Positions 1 to 11,348 of a DNA stretch of 64,000 bases are shown here, in pieces. The DNA is from Jaminaea rosea (Eukaryota > Basidiomycota > Exobasidiomycetes > Microstromatales), in the NCBI RefSeq assembly GCF_003144245.1, contig NW_020289977.1, forward strand, positions 682,001 through 746,000, read 5' to 3'. The translations under genes and the position numbers were made by a program. How positions within the stretch are numbered: position 1 is the first letter of the stretch; every line of letters starts with the position of its first letter. The notes under the pieces are model-generated. The model did not search any database, was not told the DNA's origin, and worked only from the letters and a program-made list of their open reading frames with translations.

Positions 1-51
1 GACTCCGAAGCACTCGCTGAATCGTGAGACCCCCTCACCATCGGGCGAAAG

Positions 52-1899
52 GGTTATGACACTGGACAAATCAGTAATGTTGTCGCCTTTGACGACTTCA
101 AAATTCGTTTCGCAACAGGTGCGCCTGACGCCTCAGGTATTCCGGTTAGTGGAGTTCCACTCAGTCGAAAGATTAGGTGCCATTGTGTCATGCTAACCCA
201 AGCTGTCGTTTGCGCGCAATTTAGACGTGGAATGTTTGGCTGGAAGGATTGGTGGTTGGCTTTCTCTCCATTGGAACGGCGATTGGAGTAGTCCTTGGTG
301 CACCTCTGGCAGACAGGCTGGGTCGAAGATGGGCTATGTCGGTCGAAGTCGGCATCTTCGTTATCGGCGTCTTGATCCAAGTAACCAGCTTCACGGAGTG
401 GTATCAGGTCGCCATCGGTCGTCTCGTCACTGGTCTGGGTGTCGGCGCTCTGAGTGCCGCTGTGCCGCTTTATCAAAGTGAGACGGTACCGCGTCAGGTC
501 CGTGGTGCTCTCGTCGCCACCTATCAACTCTTGTGAGTTGTCTCGTGTCCTCTCGGACGTCAGCCTTAGAGCTCACACTCTCTCCCTCTTGGTCTCTTCA
601 GCATCACGTTTGGTATTCTGATCAGTTACTGCTTCGGAATTGGGACCCGCACACTGGCTCCTAGCTCTGCCACGTGGCGACTCCTCATTGCGCTCGGTAT
701 CCCCTTCTCGCTCATCCTCGGAATCGGCATCCAATTCTGCCCAGAGAGCCCTCGATGGCTCGCCAAGCGCGGACGCTTCGACGAGGCCTATCGTTCTCTC
801 GCGAAGGTCCGAGGAGCAGACCCTGGAGACGGCAATGCTTGGGTCGAACAGGAGTACTCGGACATTCTCGCCGGCATCGAAGCGGAAAAGCACCTTCCGG
901 AGTCCACGTGGCTCGACTGCTTCAAGCCGCAGCGTCGCACGCTGTATCGCACCCTCCTGGGCATCATGCTACAAGCTGGACAACAGCTCACAGGCGCGAA
1001 CTACTTCTTCTACTATGGTGCGTGTACGAAACAGCCATCGCTCTGCTCTTACGTCGTGCTAACAGGCAACGCTTCTTGTCGCCAGGTACTCAAATCTTCA
1101 CCGGGGCGGGCATATCTGACTCCTTCGTCAGTCAACTGATTCTCGGCGCAGTCAACTTTATCTGCACGTTCGGCGGCCTCTACATTCTGGAACGTTTCGG
1201 ACGTCGTCGACCACTCATCTACGGCGCAGCCTGGATGGTCGTCTGGCTTTGTGTCTTCGCGGGTGTCGGCACGGGAGGCGATCCAGACACGTACGGCATC
1301 GCGGTCACTCAAATCGTCGCCGCGGTCTTCTTCATCATGGGCTATGCGACAACGTGGGCGCCTGGCATCTGGCTCTTCGTCGGCGAGTCATTCGCTATGC
1401 GCACCAGGGCAAAGCAAGCTTCCCTTGCTACATTGTCCAACTGGGTGAGTAGCTCGAGATCGAGATTGATGAAGGAGCAAATCGCTGACAGGACGTTTTT
1501 GATCAGGTTTGGAACTTCGCTATTGGCTTCTTCTCCCCGCCTATCAGCAACACCATTCAATTCCGTTACGGTTTCGTCTTCGCCGGGGCTAACGCGCTCA
1601 ATTTCCTCGTGGCCCTCTTCTTTGTCTACGAGACGCAGAACCTCACCCTTGAGCAGATCGACGAGATGTACAACTCGGGTGTACCAGCCTGGAAGTCCAC
1701 GAGCTGGGTGCCTGCGGGCTACGAGAGTCGCGAGCAAGTCAAGGATGCAGAGAAGGCCGAGGACACCACCGCTACTGGAGTGGAAGACCCCAAGCCTGAA
1801 TGGCGCACCAAGCCTGGCGACGAGGCAGAGGATGGCAAGAGGAAGGTCCCCAAGACTGTTGCGACCACGACGGAGTCTGCTTCGGGCAGTAGCGCGTAG
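52..1899 (+). CDS. MFS sugar (hexose) transporter, 5' end outside the window
   Basis: Plasma-membrane sugar transporter of the major facilitator superfamily. Rebuilt exons are <52-144, 225-532, 602-1017, 1086-1444 and 1507-1899; the four introns are 62-80 nt with GT..AG ends, and the visible frame codes 522 residues. Family motifs appear in the expected order: GYDTGQIS in helix 1, the loop signature ADRLGRR, PESPRWL before the central loop, QQLTGANYFFYYG in helix 7, ERFGRRRP in the 8-9 loop, and GESFAMRTRAKQ. The hydrophilic tail after the last helix is rich in Lys, Glu and Thr. Position 52 follows an AG acceptor, so at least one short upstream exon with the start codon lies left of the window. 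The family assignment is firm. Substrate (glucose, other hexose, or a sensing role) cannot be read from the sequence. Confidence 0.93.
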
Positions 1900-2459
1900 A
1901 GACTTGCCTCCAGAGGTGGCGTCGCTTTGATCGAGCGCATCAGACCTGGCTGCTGCTCCTCGCTCTCGGTTTCACGGCGACTGGATTGCCAGACGTTCTT
2001 CTCTCGTATCGAGGTTCAAGGATGCGCAGATTCTCCTGTTCTATCGGATCAGTGTATCGAGTCTGTCTTCTGTGCTGTCCGTGCCCCCTCGTACATCGGA
2101 ATCGTATTCATTGACAATCATGACCAGCTCGAAGACTCGTTACATTCAGGTGTGAAGAGCTCAGGCACGCGTCCGATCGCGTGGTCCTGTCCGCCCTCCA
2201 TCTGCCTGCACGGCTGCATCTGGGTGAGGCGCGAGCTGACGCGAGCTGCTCTCAAAAATGGCGCGAGTCGAGTCCGAGTCAACGACACATCCTCGAGGGT
2301 CATGATGAGCGGGTCAAAGCGCGCTCGACCCTCCATTCGCACCCTCTTACCCTGACCATCGCTATCAAAAGACGAGCTGCTACCTCTCATAATCTCCCGC
2401 CTCAATCTTCCCCACCTCTCATCTCCAGCCGCACCTGCCGGCGTCGGCGCCGCTACAAG
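1900..2459. other. Intergenic region, transporter 3' end to orphan gene start
   Basis: No convincing gene. It holds the transporter 3' untranslated region and a pyrimidine-rich leader just before the ATG at 2460. Short open frames on both strands lack recognisable motifs. Confidence 0.6.
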
Positions 2460-3353
2460 ATGACCGCCGCGCCTCATTTCGCACGAGGCGTCTTAGATCT
2501 CCGGGATCAAGATACCGTCAGCGCAGGCTCAGCATCTTTCACTCTCAACACTCACACCATGTCGCGCAGTTTTGACGTCCATGCAAGTGATGGGCTGAGA
2601 CGGTCAGTGTTGATACGCAACGCCATGCTCATCACGGAGCAGCCGCAAGAAGCGCAGCCGCCTACAACTATTACGTGCGACGATTATCAATTTGAGGAGG
2701 AGCAAGTCTGCTCGTCAGGGCCATGTACCGAGTCAGAGTGGTTCGACGATCTGCTGGAGGAGCTTGAAGGTGGCGGCTCGGCAGACGCCGGCGTGCAATC
2801 GCAGACTTCAGATGTGCTACCAGACCAAGATCCCTGCGTCGAGCTCGACGTGCCGGAGCATGAAGTCTATGCTGATCCGTACTCACACGATCACTGCCAC
2901 AGCGACAACTCCCTTTCCAGCAGCGAAGAGCTACCGGCGCTTGTCCTTGACAACGACGAAGATGAGGAGACCGACTGCGAGGACGACGGCGAAGTCTATC
3001 AGCAATTTCTTGACGGCAATCGTAATACCATGGAGAACCTCGCAGCGGCCGAGAGGGCGAGGCTTGCGCTTGATGATGACAAGAAAGGGCATGGCTACGA
3101 TGCTTGCATCTCGACCCGCCCATGGTCGTCAAGTAACGAAAGCGACAAGCCGAGCTTTCACCATGATCGCGTCGAGCACTGCATTTTGGACGGGTCGAGC
3201 CGGCGCCGCATTCTCTGGCACCACCTTCCGCAACACCTCTGGCAACCCTTGGCGCCATGCGCAGATGAGTCAAGCGCCTATTCTGCAGCGCTGGGTAGCA
3301 ATGACATCGTCCGCTCGTGGGAGCGGACTCGGAGGGATGGCCTGCCCTTTTAA
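2460..3353 (+). CDS. Acidic orphan protein, 297 aa
   Basis: Not recognised. A single-exon frame from ATG 2460 to TAA 3351-3353. The frame is open upstream, but the ATG at 2460 is the first one preceded by a pyrimidine-rich leader. The middle (roughly residues 150-190) is strongly acidic, with runs of Asp and Glu next to a His/Ser patch. The last 60 residues turn basic and aromatic (several Trp, Arg and His). No signal peptide, membrane helix or catalytic motif is visible. The charge block and disorder-prone composition suggest a nuclear or cytosolic regulatory protein, but that is only inference. Codon use in the acidic stretch (GAC, GAG, GAA mixed) is compatible with a real gene. A non-coding locus cannot be excluded without expression data. 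Confidence 0.5.
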   Translation: MTAAPHFARGVLDLRDQDTVSAGSASFTLNTHTMSRSFDVHASDGLRRSVLIRNAMLITEQPQEAQPPTTITCDDYQFEEEQVCSSGPCTESEWFDDLLEELEGGGSADAGVQSQTSDVLPDQDPCVELDVPEHEVYADPYSHDHCHSDNSLSSSEELPALVLDNDEDEETDCEDDGEVYQQFLDGNRNTMENLAAAERARLALDDDKKGHGYDACISTRPWSSSNESDKPSFHHDRVEHCILDGSSRRRILWHHLPQHLWQPLAPCADESSAYSAALGSNDIVRSWERTRRDGLPF

Positions 3354-6083
3354 GATGCCAGATGTCTCTCGATAGACCCTTAATGTTTTGTCGCCCTCTT
3401 CTGTAAAATAGCCTCGCGTCACCCTCTCTCATTCAGTCTTGCCCCTTGCCATAATACCCAATGCTCGATTCTCATCGCCGATGCCTCCGCACCGATGCAT
3501 CACACCTTCTCATCATCTGTGACCGTCTCTACTCTACATTGCGCCGGGCTCGCTGCCTCGGCGGAGACCCTAGCGGGATAGTGCGAGTAGCTTTATTGCC
3601 CTCCTCCATCCAGGCTTACCAGGTTCAGCCATGATACCACCTAAGTGGAGCCGTTGCTGGTCAAAGGCAACTACGGAGCTGCAGCTGACTTGTGCGGCCG
3701 CCGGCGGCCCTCCCTGAATCGCGGCGTCGAAGCGTGGCGTCGTCTTGTCGGGGTCGAGAGTCGTCTCAAGCCACCGAAATCAAGCTGCCGTCGTCCTGTA
3801 TCGCGATTGCGCAACTGCCAAGACGATGGCAAGGGCCCGCTGAAACGTGATCGCATCGCTGTCTGTGATAGCGTTGCGATCCGACAGGCTCTGTCTATGA
3901 GCACTCTTGTTGCGGGTCCACGCACTCCAATGGTCCCATGACCATGTCAGGAAATGTCGCCGCTGAGCTCAGCTGGCTCTCGAGACCATTGCCAATGAGT
4001 CGCTGCCCATTCCTTTGATTCCTGACGAGGTGGTGTGATGGTGCTCAGCACGTCTGCAGCACGCAGTGAGTCGCTTCGTTATGCTCGCATGCTCGCTGCT
4101 TGCATGCCGCCTTCAATGCGCAGATATCGAGGCACTGCGCTGCGAGCTCGATGAGCTGACCTGCATGAGAGCGACAAGGGTCCAGCGACGGACGCTCACG
4201 CGGCGACGGAGAGAACGAAGAGCCTTGGGAAGGTATTCAACTCCCGCCTTGTTGAGCCCCTGTCTACGCACTCGAAGGCTTGCGACACACTCCCATTTGC
4301 TCGTCCCGCTCGTGGTCCCGCAGGAAAAGGGGCACGGTGCCTGCTCCCACGAACCCTGAGGCGGGAGATCGTCAAGTGCCTCGTTGCCGCCGCTGCCAGT
4401 CCATCGCCTCGAGATCGAGGAATTGGGTCTGCGGAGTCCTCGGCTCACGCCTCTCCAGAGTGCTTGACAGGATCTCGTCTGGTGTCATCCATTGAATCTG
4501 GGGAAGCTTGTCGTCTGCCTCGCCTGTCCGTCTGTGTGTCATCTCTGCCACGTCCTGCCATTCCTCCCCAACGAAAGACGAAAGTCTCCTCGCGACAGAG
4601 ACCCAAGCCGTGCCGTTTGATCCGCTCCTCCGTACCGTCACCGATCCTGAAGGAGGAGCAGAGCCGTCGCTGCTACCACATCTACCTTCCCTCCCAACCA
4701 CCTTGTCTTCTCTTCGCCATTCAACTTCATCACCTCGACCTTTTTTCGCCCCACCTTCTTGCAGCCCCGCCAAGGACCACGCATACCCAACGGCAACGTC
4801 TAGCGTCTTCCTCATCGACGAAGACAAAAAGCCCTCATCCTCCTCAACTACGCCAGGCGCCCCCTCGAAATACGCCGTACACCGTGAGCAATTCCCCTTT
4901 CAGCGCACCGCGACGGCGTTTCGATGCTGACTATGCTTTGCTATTTTATTTTATCCACCTGCTCCTACAACACCTCGACCTCATCTCGCTGCCATCGCGC
5001 ATCGATGTCGGCCGACTGCTCCTACTTGCCTGCATCGATACGAAACTTCGACCGCCTCGACGCTGCTCACCGCTCGTGTGGGCCCCGCCACACTGCCAAA
5101 CCTCCCGCCTTGCATCGTCGATTGATGGCCGCCGCCATGGATGCAATGCTTGTCGTTCGCTCGCCGGCGCTGCCTCGCCGCCCCTTGCAACGATTGGCCG
5201 CTGCTGCCTGCTGGCTGCTGCTGGTCCTGCGCGGCTGCAATCTGCCGGGCCCCCTCACTTCGCGGCACTCTCTCGCCCCGCCCCGCCCCGCCCTGCGACT
5301 CAATGCCAAACTTCGACGATCTCCTCCCCCCCATCTGGCTGGGCTGGCTCATTTGGACCTGAAACTTGCGCCAACCCAACCATCGTTGGCCTGCGTTGCC
5401 CGCGTCTTGGCCCTTGTGTCCGCTGGGTCGCCGTTCGACGACACCTTCTCTCCCTTCGTCCTCTCCTCTTCATCATCACGGATCCTCACATCTTCCCTGG
5501 CTGTCGGCGGGTCAGCAGGGTAGAATAGTTTGGCGCACCACCTAGCGCGACGCAGCATCAGCAGCATCAACGTCCCGAACGAGCGTGTCAGTACCAGTGG
5601 AGGTCGCACATCGGCCAAACCGCACTTCATCGGTGAGTACATTGCAAAACCTGCGGCCAAGAGTGCGTGAGCGAGCGAGTAAAGGGCCTCTTCGGCATGA
5701 TCTCGCACCATTGTGCCTCAATATCGGGCCATTCCAAACCCTGGCCCGCGGTCATGGGGCCATCGCGCCTCATTGTCATGTCATCGGACTCGTCGCTCCA
5801 TTTGCTCCTTTGCTTCGACGCCTCGACATCGCGACATCGCCGCATCGTCGCATCACCGCAGCCCCGCCTGACCTCTCCACAACCCATCCGCACCCACAGG
5901 ATCCTCCTCCCCCGCGCGCATCGAATGCTCCAAGTCCAGTTTCCTTCTTTACCACCTCTCGCTCAGCTAGACGATCGATACACTATCCACCGAGCCTCAG
6001 CACGCAAGGCCTATCACAGCTTTCATCCAAAGGCAAGCATCCGCAAGCAGCACACAGTCGTCCTGTTGCCTGCCTGCGCGACG
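3354..6083. other. Long intergenic region with pyrimidine-rich probable leader of the PP1 subunit gene
   Basis: No supported gene in 2.7 kb. From about 4440 onward the plus strand is very rich in C and T, typical of long untranslated leaders in these fungi. GTGAGT-like donors occur (for example at 5635), so a 5'-UTR intron is possible. The frame of the downstream gene stays open upstream to ATG 5697, but that stretch has no conserved feature. Other frames here read as low-complexity Ser/Pro/Arg and look like by-products of base composition. Confidence 0.5.
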
Positions 6084-9044
6084 ATGACGGGCGTGTTGGC
6101 CAAGTCACCCCCAGCATCAGCGGTCGCGCCGCCGTCTCCTCAGACCGCATCTGCAGCAATGTCCTCATCAGCTCCGAGCTCGTCGTCCTCGTTCACGACG
6201 ACGACCATGCCTCAGCGCCCTCGACATCACGTCAGAAGCGTCACCCAGCAGTCAATGGCTTTTGCGTCGTCGTCGCCGTCATCGACGGCGAGTACGGCCA
6301 GCTTCACATTGACGCCACCACGCCGACACAGCGCCAGCAAAATGAATTTCCATCCTTTCCCTGTGGCCTCTTCGCCAGCGGGCACTCCGCCTGCGCCATC
6401 AAAAGCCAAGAGTACCGCAGCCTCAGCCGCAGAGATAGCCGCAGCCAATCTCCCGACCCCGCCGCCATCATCCGTCGACGTCTCACCGAGCAAGTCAGTA
6501 GAAGAGTCTACTTCGGCGCTTCTGGACGGCGACGACGCGGCACGACTACGTCGCCTCATGGACGCCCAGTCGAAGCGTCGACCGCGCCTGATGCGATTGA
6601 CGCCAGCATACGCGAGCTTGCCAGGCCGCCTATCCTCCGAACCGCAGACGGCTCCCCTCGACGGCAGCATGCAGCGTATGGAGGAATCCGCACAGAATAG
6701 TGGCAGTCGCTCGCCCCCATCTCAGGACCCTCGACGCAATATGACCGCCGCTTTGGAACCACCACGCGCCCTTCAATTAGACATGTCCAATCTTCCGTCG
6801 CCTTCGGCCGGCGACTCCACTGCTCCCCAGTCCACCTCCGAGCTCAATGAGATTCGCACGAAGAGCGGCCGGCTTATTAAGCCTTCGCTCAAGAGCTCCT
6901 CACACTTTGTCGTAGGGGGCAGATCAGACCAGGAGCCCGCCACGGCTAGACCGGCTCGGGCAAAGAGTACGCCCAACACCCCTTCTGTCCCCAAGGCTGT
7001 CCAATTTGATACCAAGCTCGAGCACATTAAGGTCTTCAAATTCAAGCAACGTCCTACAGCCATATCGCGACAGGGTTCGCCAGAGCAGACCGAGACCGAG
7101 ACCGAGGAAGAACGCGAGGTATTTCCCTTTGTCAACTATGCGCGACGATCACCGACGTCTGGCAACTCGACTACGTCGTCACCTGCGGCGTCGTCTGCAG
7201 TAGCAGGCGTTGCAGAAACGGACGAGCAGCTCATATTGCGCTTGCCCAACTTCCCCTCCTCTGCGCGCCTCTCCGTCGACAAGGAGATTTTCCTGGAGCG
7301 CATCTACCTCGCCGATGACCTTCGCTCCGTCAAGGGTACTGTCCGCGTTCGGAACATCGCCTTCGAGAAGTGGGTCGCCGTTCGTTTCACCCTCGACGAC
7401 TGGGTCACTGTCAACGAAGTATCTGCAGACTACGCTGAATCAGTCAAAGACGGCGAGTCGGACCGCTTCACTTTTTCAATCAAACTCAACGAGCTCCTCA
7501 ACTGGCCTCGTGGTGCTGGAGGCCATGAGACCAAGACGATGTTCTTGTGTCTGCGCTACCGAACGGGTGGTAATGCGGAGTTCTGGGACAACAATGACGG
7601 TCTGAATTATCAACTCGACTTCCGCAAGCGACAGCTGCCTCCCACACCACTTCCTACCCCAAATGTCGGTGGCGCTCGCGCGACTCGCTCGTCAAGCGTC
7701 AACAGTCACACTCTACAGACCTCGCCGCAAGCCAGAGCCATTGCCCTCGCTCGCCGAAGTGGGGTGCACAACAACAAAAGCGGCGCAGGCTTTGTCGAGG
7801 ACCTGCGAAGGGAGCTTGACCGCCTCAAGTCGGACGAAGAAGTCGAGACGGCGCCTGTGCTCACCAAGAGGCCATCAGCGGCCGTCGCGGACGTCGCTCG
7901 CCGCTCGTCACCCCCAGTCTCTCCTGGCCAGCGCTCAGGGTCTCCCCTTTGGAGCGCCCGGTATGACTGGGGTGAGAGCTTGCGCAACTCGAGCACTGCA
8001 CAGGCACGATCTCGCAACGCCGTCCTCGACTACTTCACCGCCAAGCCTCCATCAGGCACGCCGCATTCACTGTCGGGCTCCTCTGCGCAACCAAATGTCA
8101 AAGTCTCTGGAAGCTCACCGGCCTCTGGCGAGTCCAGCGCTTTGCCCACCCCCACGCTCAACAGCTTTGGTCCCGTGCGATCAGGGATGTTTAGTCCCGC
8201 CGTGGGCGATGTCATGGCGCATCACCAGCCGATCACCTCGAGACAGACTTCAGCGACGTCCTCGCCAGACAAGCTCAACGTCCCCCTACTCGGCCACGAT
8301 GGTCGGATGAGCCCGCTCGTGCCAGGCACCCCTTCGCCTGGTGCATCACCGACGCGCCGCCCTGGCAGCAGCAAATTCTTTTCGTACCCTCCGCAGCGTC
8401 GAGGCGGTAACTCGCCCATCTCTTCGCAACTCGCCTCGCCCATGGACTCCGACGAAGACGACGACAATTCGAACGGCGCAGAGAACAATGGCAGCCCAGT
8501 GACTCGCTCGCCTGCGCCGCCCAAGATTATCACCGTACCCCGCTCATCGGTCCGCAAGGGATCGATTGACAAGCAAGATGGCCTCATTTTGGCCAACTAC
8601 GACAATGAGCCCTCGTCGCCGCCATCCTCGACGTTGTCGCCTTCCATGTCCATCTCTTCGGCAGACAGCGATGCTACAGGGGTCAGCACGCCCGGCCTCG
8701 TGACGCCCGAGGAATCGAACTTGGCTGCTGCAATGGAGCAGCTTGACCCGTCTTTGACGCCGCGCTTGACACCAAGGAGGCACTGGTCGCCGTCGAACAG
8801 CAATCGTTCTTCCACGGACCGACCTCGCTCTGCGGCCGATCTGTCAGAGTTGATCCAAAAGTACTGCTGGTCCTCAGACATCACGCCTGGCACAGCGCCG
8901 ATTCCAGAAGGCCTGGCCATTGGAGGGGGAAGCGACCTCATTGGCTCCACTGCGGCTGCAGCTGCTGGGACTGGAGGTCTTTACGCACTCGATGGCCGAA
9001 CGACGCCACTGTCGGGCACCGCGACGCCGACTATGGAGCGCTGA
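6084..9044 (+). CDS. Protein phosphatase 1 regulatory (glycogen-targeting) subunit with CBM21 domain
   Basis: A 986-residue Gac1/Pig1/PPP1R3-type protein that would tether the PP1 catalytic subunit to glycogen and so control glycogen synthase. Residues 304-308 (KAVQF) form a PP1-docking RVxF motif, immediately followed by a short conserved block. A CBM21 carbohydrate-binding domain spans about residues 385-515, including the signature FWDNNDGLNYQ near residue 500. The N-terminal 300 and C-terminal 470 residues are Ser/Pro/Thr-rich and disordered, with many SP/TP sites suited to kinase control. It is a single exon. The start at 6084 is chosen because the N-terminus reads as ordinary disordered protein from there. 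An in-frame ATG at 5697 would add 129 residues and cannot be excluded. Family call is firm from the RVxF plus CBM21 order. Confidence 0.92.
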   Translation: MTGVLAKSPPASAVAPPSPQTASAAMSSSAPSSSSSFTTTTMPQRPRHHVRSVTQQSMAFASSSPSSTASTASFTLTPPRRHSASKMNFHPFPVASSPAGTPPAPSKAKSTAASAAEIAAANLPTPPPSSVDVSPSKSVEESTSALLDGDDAARLRRLMDAQSKRRPRLMRLTPAYASLPGRLSSEPQTAPLDGSMQRMEESAQNSGSRSPPSQDPRRNMTAALEPPRALQLDMSNLPSPSAGDSTAPQSTSELNEIRTKSGRLIKPSLKSSSHFVVGGRSDQEPATARPARAKSTPNTPSVPKAVQFDTKLEHIKVFKFKQRPTAISRQGSPEQTETETEEEREVFPFVNYARRSPTSGNSTTSSPAASSAVAGVAETDEQLILRLPNFPSSARLSVDKEIFLERIYLADDLRSVKGTVRVRNIAFEKWVAVRFTLDDWVTVNEVSADYAESVKDGESDRFTFSIKLNELLNWPRGAGGHETKTMFLCLRYRTGGNAEFWDNNDGLNYQLDFRKRQLPPTPLPTPNVGGARATRSSSVNSHTLQTSPQARAIALARRSGVHNNKSGAGFVEDLRRELDRLKSDEEVETAPVLTKRPSAAVADVARRSSPPVSPGQRSGSPLWSARYDWGESLRNSSTAQARSRNAVLDYFTAKPPSGTPHSLSGSSAQPNVKVSGSSPASGESSALPTPTLNSFGPVRSGMFSPAVGDVMAHHQPITSRQTSATSSPDKLNVPLLGHDGRMSPLVPGTPSPGASPTRRPGSSKFFSYPPQRRGGNSPISSQLASPMDSDEDDDNSNGAENNGSPVTRSPAPPKIITVPRSSVRKGSIDKQDGLILANYDNEPSSPPSSTLSPSMSISSADSDATGVSTPGLVTPEESNLAAAMEQLDPSLTPRLTPRRHWSPSNSNRSSTDRPRSAADLSELIQKYCWSSDITPGTAPIPEGLAIGGGSDLIGSTAAAAAGTGGLYALDGRTTPLSGTATPTMER

Positions 9045-11348
9045 GGCGACAACTCTACTCCAGCATGCATCATCCAGCCTAGTGTTCACCTTTCCCCCAC
9101 TTCACCCCTTCTCATTGCCGCGCCTCACCAAATACGATATATGCACGATGCCCTCGCCTTGTTTTATCATTGTCTCATAGCTACTCATCATGCTGCTGCG
9201 CCTCTTTCATTTCACTTTCTCATCTGCAGCAATCTTCATTGCCACATTACGATGATCAGCGTGCGTGCGCGTTTGGTCGAGATGAGTGGCGCCGACTGCT
9301 GCCTAACGATGTCTCTCCACCGAGACAATGCACCATCCAGCCTGGCGCGATCGGGCTACGACAGAGAGAGCATGGCGCTCCCTTAGGGGAGACAAGTAGG
9401 TGTGTCGGGCGCCGTAGATTGCTTTGCTTGGCCGCGCGGATGAACAAGAGCGAAAAGGTTGAGAGCTTCACGCCAGCAGGGTGCCGACGCCTGCTCCTGC
9501 ATCGTCAAGGTTCCCGGGACGATCATCAAGCATCTGGGTCCAAGCAGGCCGATCCCTGCCAAAGTCACCGAACAAAGACGAACAAGACGATGGCCAGCTT
9601 TGCTGCCAAGCCCCACCTCTGCGCCTCTTCCTGCAGTCAGCAATGCAAGTCGCGAAGCAGCATCCTGCCGGCCAACCACCCACGCGCCTGTTCCCCTCGT
9701 TCCCCTGGCTGTTCGCCTTCGCAAATGCATAACAAGCCCTTGCCCATCTTGCGGCGCCCTCTCTTATCGCATCGCATCGATCGACGACCGAAGTGTGCCG
9801 GTCTCATCCTGACTGCCCCTCGGATAGAAAGGGAAGAGGGAGAGGGGAACATCACCACTGGAGTTGCCGTAGTGAAACATGGGTGCGGCAAGCACGAGCT
9901 CACGTTTCGACCTCGTCATCAAGGTCACCGAGGTAGACAAGGGCGCTGCTGTGCCTGTACCGAAGTGCAGGGTCGCCTGGAAGAAGAGGGCGAGAGAGGA
10001 GAGATTGGGTCTCAGGGCAATGAGGACCCAGGAAGGACAGACAGCCAGCCGGGGGCGGGGCATGGAGATCACCCAAGCGCGAAAACAGCTCCAGGACCTA
10101 CACAAGATCGCTGCCTATCTGCCTGAGCATCGATTGATTATGTTGATAGCTGTACACTTTGCGTAAATTGGGTAGTATCACCAGAAGCTCTACCCAAGCT
10201 CTGTAGCTTCGTTCGTCCCTTTGGGAAGGTTTCCACGTTGCAGCGAGAAGTCATGAACAGGCAATACGTCTGAGCGCTGGCTTTCATCGTGGTCAATGAC
10301 CATCGCGCCCGTCTCGAATAGTGATCGGATCGTCACCCCCTCACATGCTTGCTCGATTCCCGTCGTTCCTCGGTTGTCAAGGGGGATGGAATCCTTCGAA
10401 GTCGCCGGCTGAGCTGGGCTCCTTGTTTCCAAAATTCGCTCGTGGCAGCTCAGTAAGGTTCGACCGGTGAGCGCAGGTAGGTACCAGGGCGCCAGGGCGA
10501 AGATGCGAGGAGGAAGTCGGGGCTGGGTGCTGTCTTGCTGCAATGATGCTCCGCTACGTTCCCCGTCTAGTAACGCGATGCCGGAGGCGAGGTGAGGTGA
10601 AGTGAGGCGAGTCTCGAGCTGCTTTGCCGCATGAAAGTGGTGTGGTATGGCGACACAGCATCGCAGCGGAGTGGTGTGAGGGGAGCCCTCGCAGGTGTGA
10701 GCCAGGGCGCTGCAGGTCTGACGGCACAGACGGCAAAAGGCGGGCGGGGCTGAAACAGGCGGAGCTCATCTTTGGCCTCGCTCCCCTTCCGAAGCATTGA
10801 GTCGCAGCTCGCTCACCTACTCCGTGATTGCCATCCGGTCAATGGTGCCGCCTCTGCCCTGCTGTCCACCTCACCACACTACCACCATACCCAGTCTCGT
10901 CATCAGCATCATCGACCCGCGCATGATTTCCTCTTCCTTCTTCACTACTATCACGATCACCGCCACCACCACTCGCGTCCGCTAACCCTCGAACACAGCC
11001 CCGCCCTTAATCATCTCCCTCTCGGACGGCGCAGCCCTGGAGGCACTTTATTTCTTCCGCCGCTCAATCGATTGCCGCCTGGACCTCGACCTCGATCTCG
11101 TCAGGGCAGCGGATCACGAGCTCAGCAATCGCAGGCTCTGACTCTGCTAGCGCTCGACCCTTCGTCCTTCTTCGTCGCAACCAACCACTGCCAACCCGGC
11201 TTGTCTCGCAGTCTCCGTTGGTGAAGCTCGCGGGCCGCACCACTTCCAATCCTCTCATTGACCATCCCGCTAGCTCTCCCCGCTCTGCTCTGGTAGGCTG
11301 CAAATCCCACTGCTTGGCACCACGAGGTCAAACGTGTCGTGGAAGTCG
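9045..11348. other. Intergenic region between PP1 subunit and C2H2 factor genes
   Basis: A 2.3-kb gap between two plus-strand genes. One small frame at 9879-10166 is listed separately as a weak candidate. From about 10770 to 11348 the sequence is pyrimidine-rich and looks like the leader of the zinc-finger gene. Nothing else is supportable. Confidence 0.55.
9879..10166 (+). CDS. Weak candidate small ORF (95 aa)
   Basis: Candidate only. The first 35 residues have a beta-rich pattern (FDLVIKVTEVDKG followed by VPKCRVAWKK) that resembles the first strands of an N-terminal C2 domain as seen in EEIG1/EHBP1-type proteins. Codon choice in that part (GAC, CTC, GTC, ATC, AAG, ACC) matches the real genes nearby. 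The rest is basic and unremarkable, and the frame ends at TAA. It could be a small gene, a decayed remnant of a larger C2 protein, or chance. No splice extension was found that would complete a C2 domain. Confidence 0.25.
   Translation: MGAASTSSRFDLVIKVTEVDKGAAVPVPKCRVAWKKRAREERLGLRAMRTQEGQTASRGRGMEITQARKQLQDLHKIAAYLPEHRLIMLIAVHFA

Noticed and set aside
1-51. Coding sequence of the sugar transporter before position 52
   Set aside because: The sequence looks like the end of an intron (branch-like CTGAAT, AG at 50-51), so the exon starts at 52.
4464-5528. 354-codon plus-strand open frame
   Set aside because: Pyrimidine-rich DNA reads as low-complexity Ser/Pro/Leu/Arg in every frame; no domain, and it lies in a probable leader region.
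9170-10126. 318-codon plus-strand open frame
   Set aside because: No motif, random-looking basic composition, and it overlaps the better codon-biased small frame at 9879-10166.
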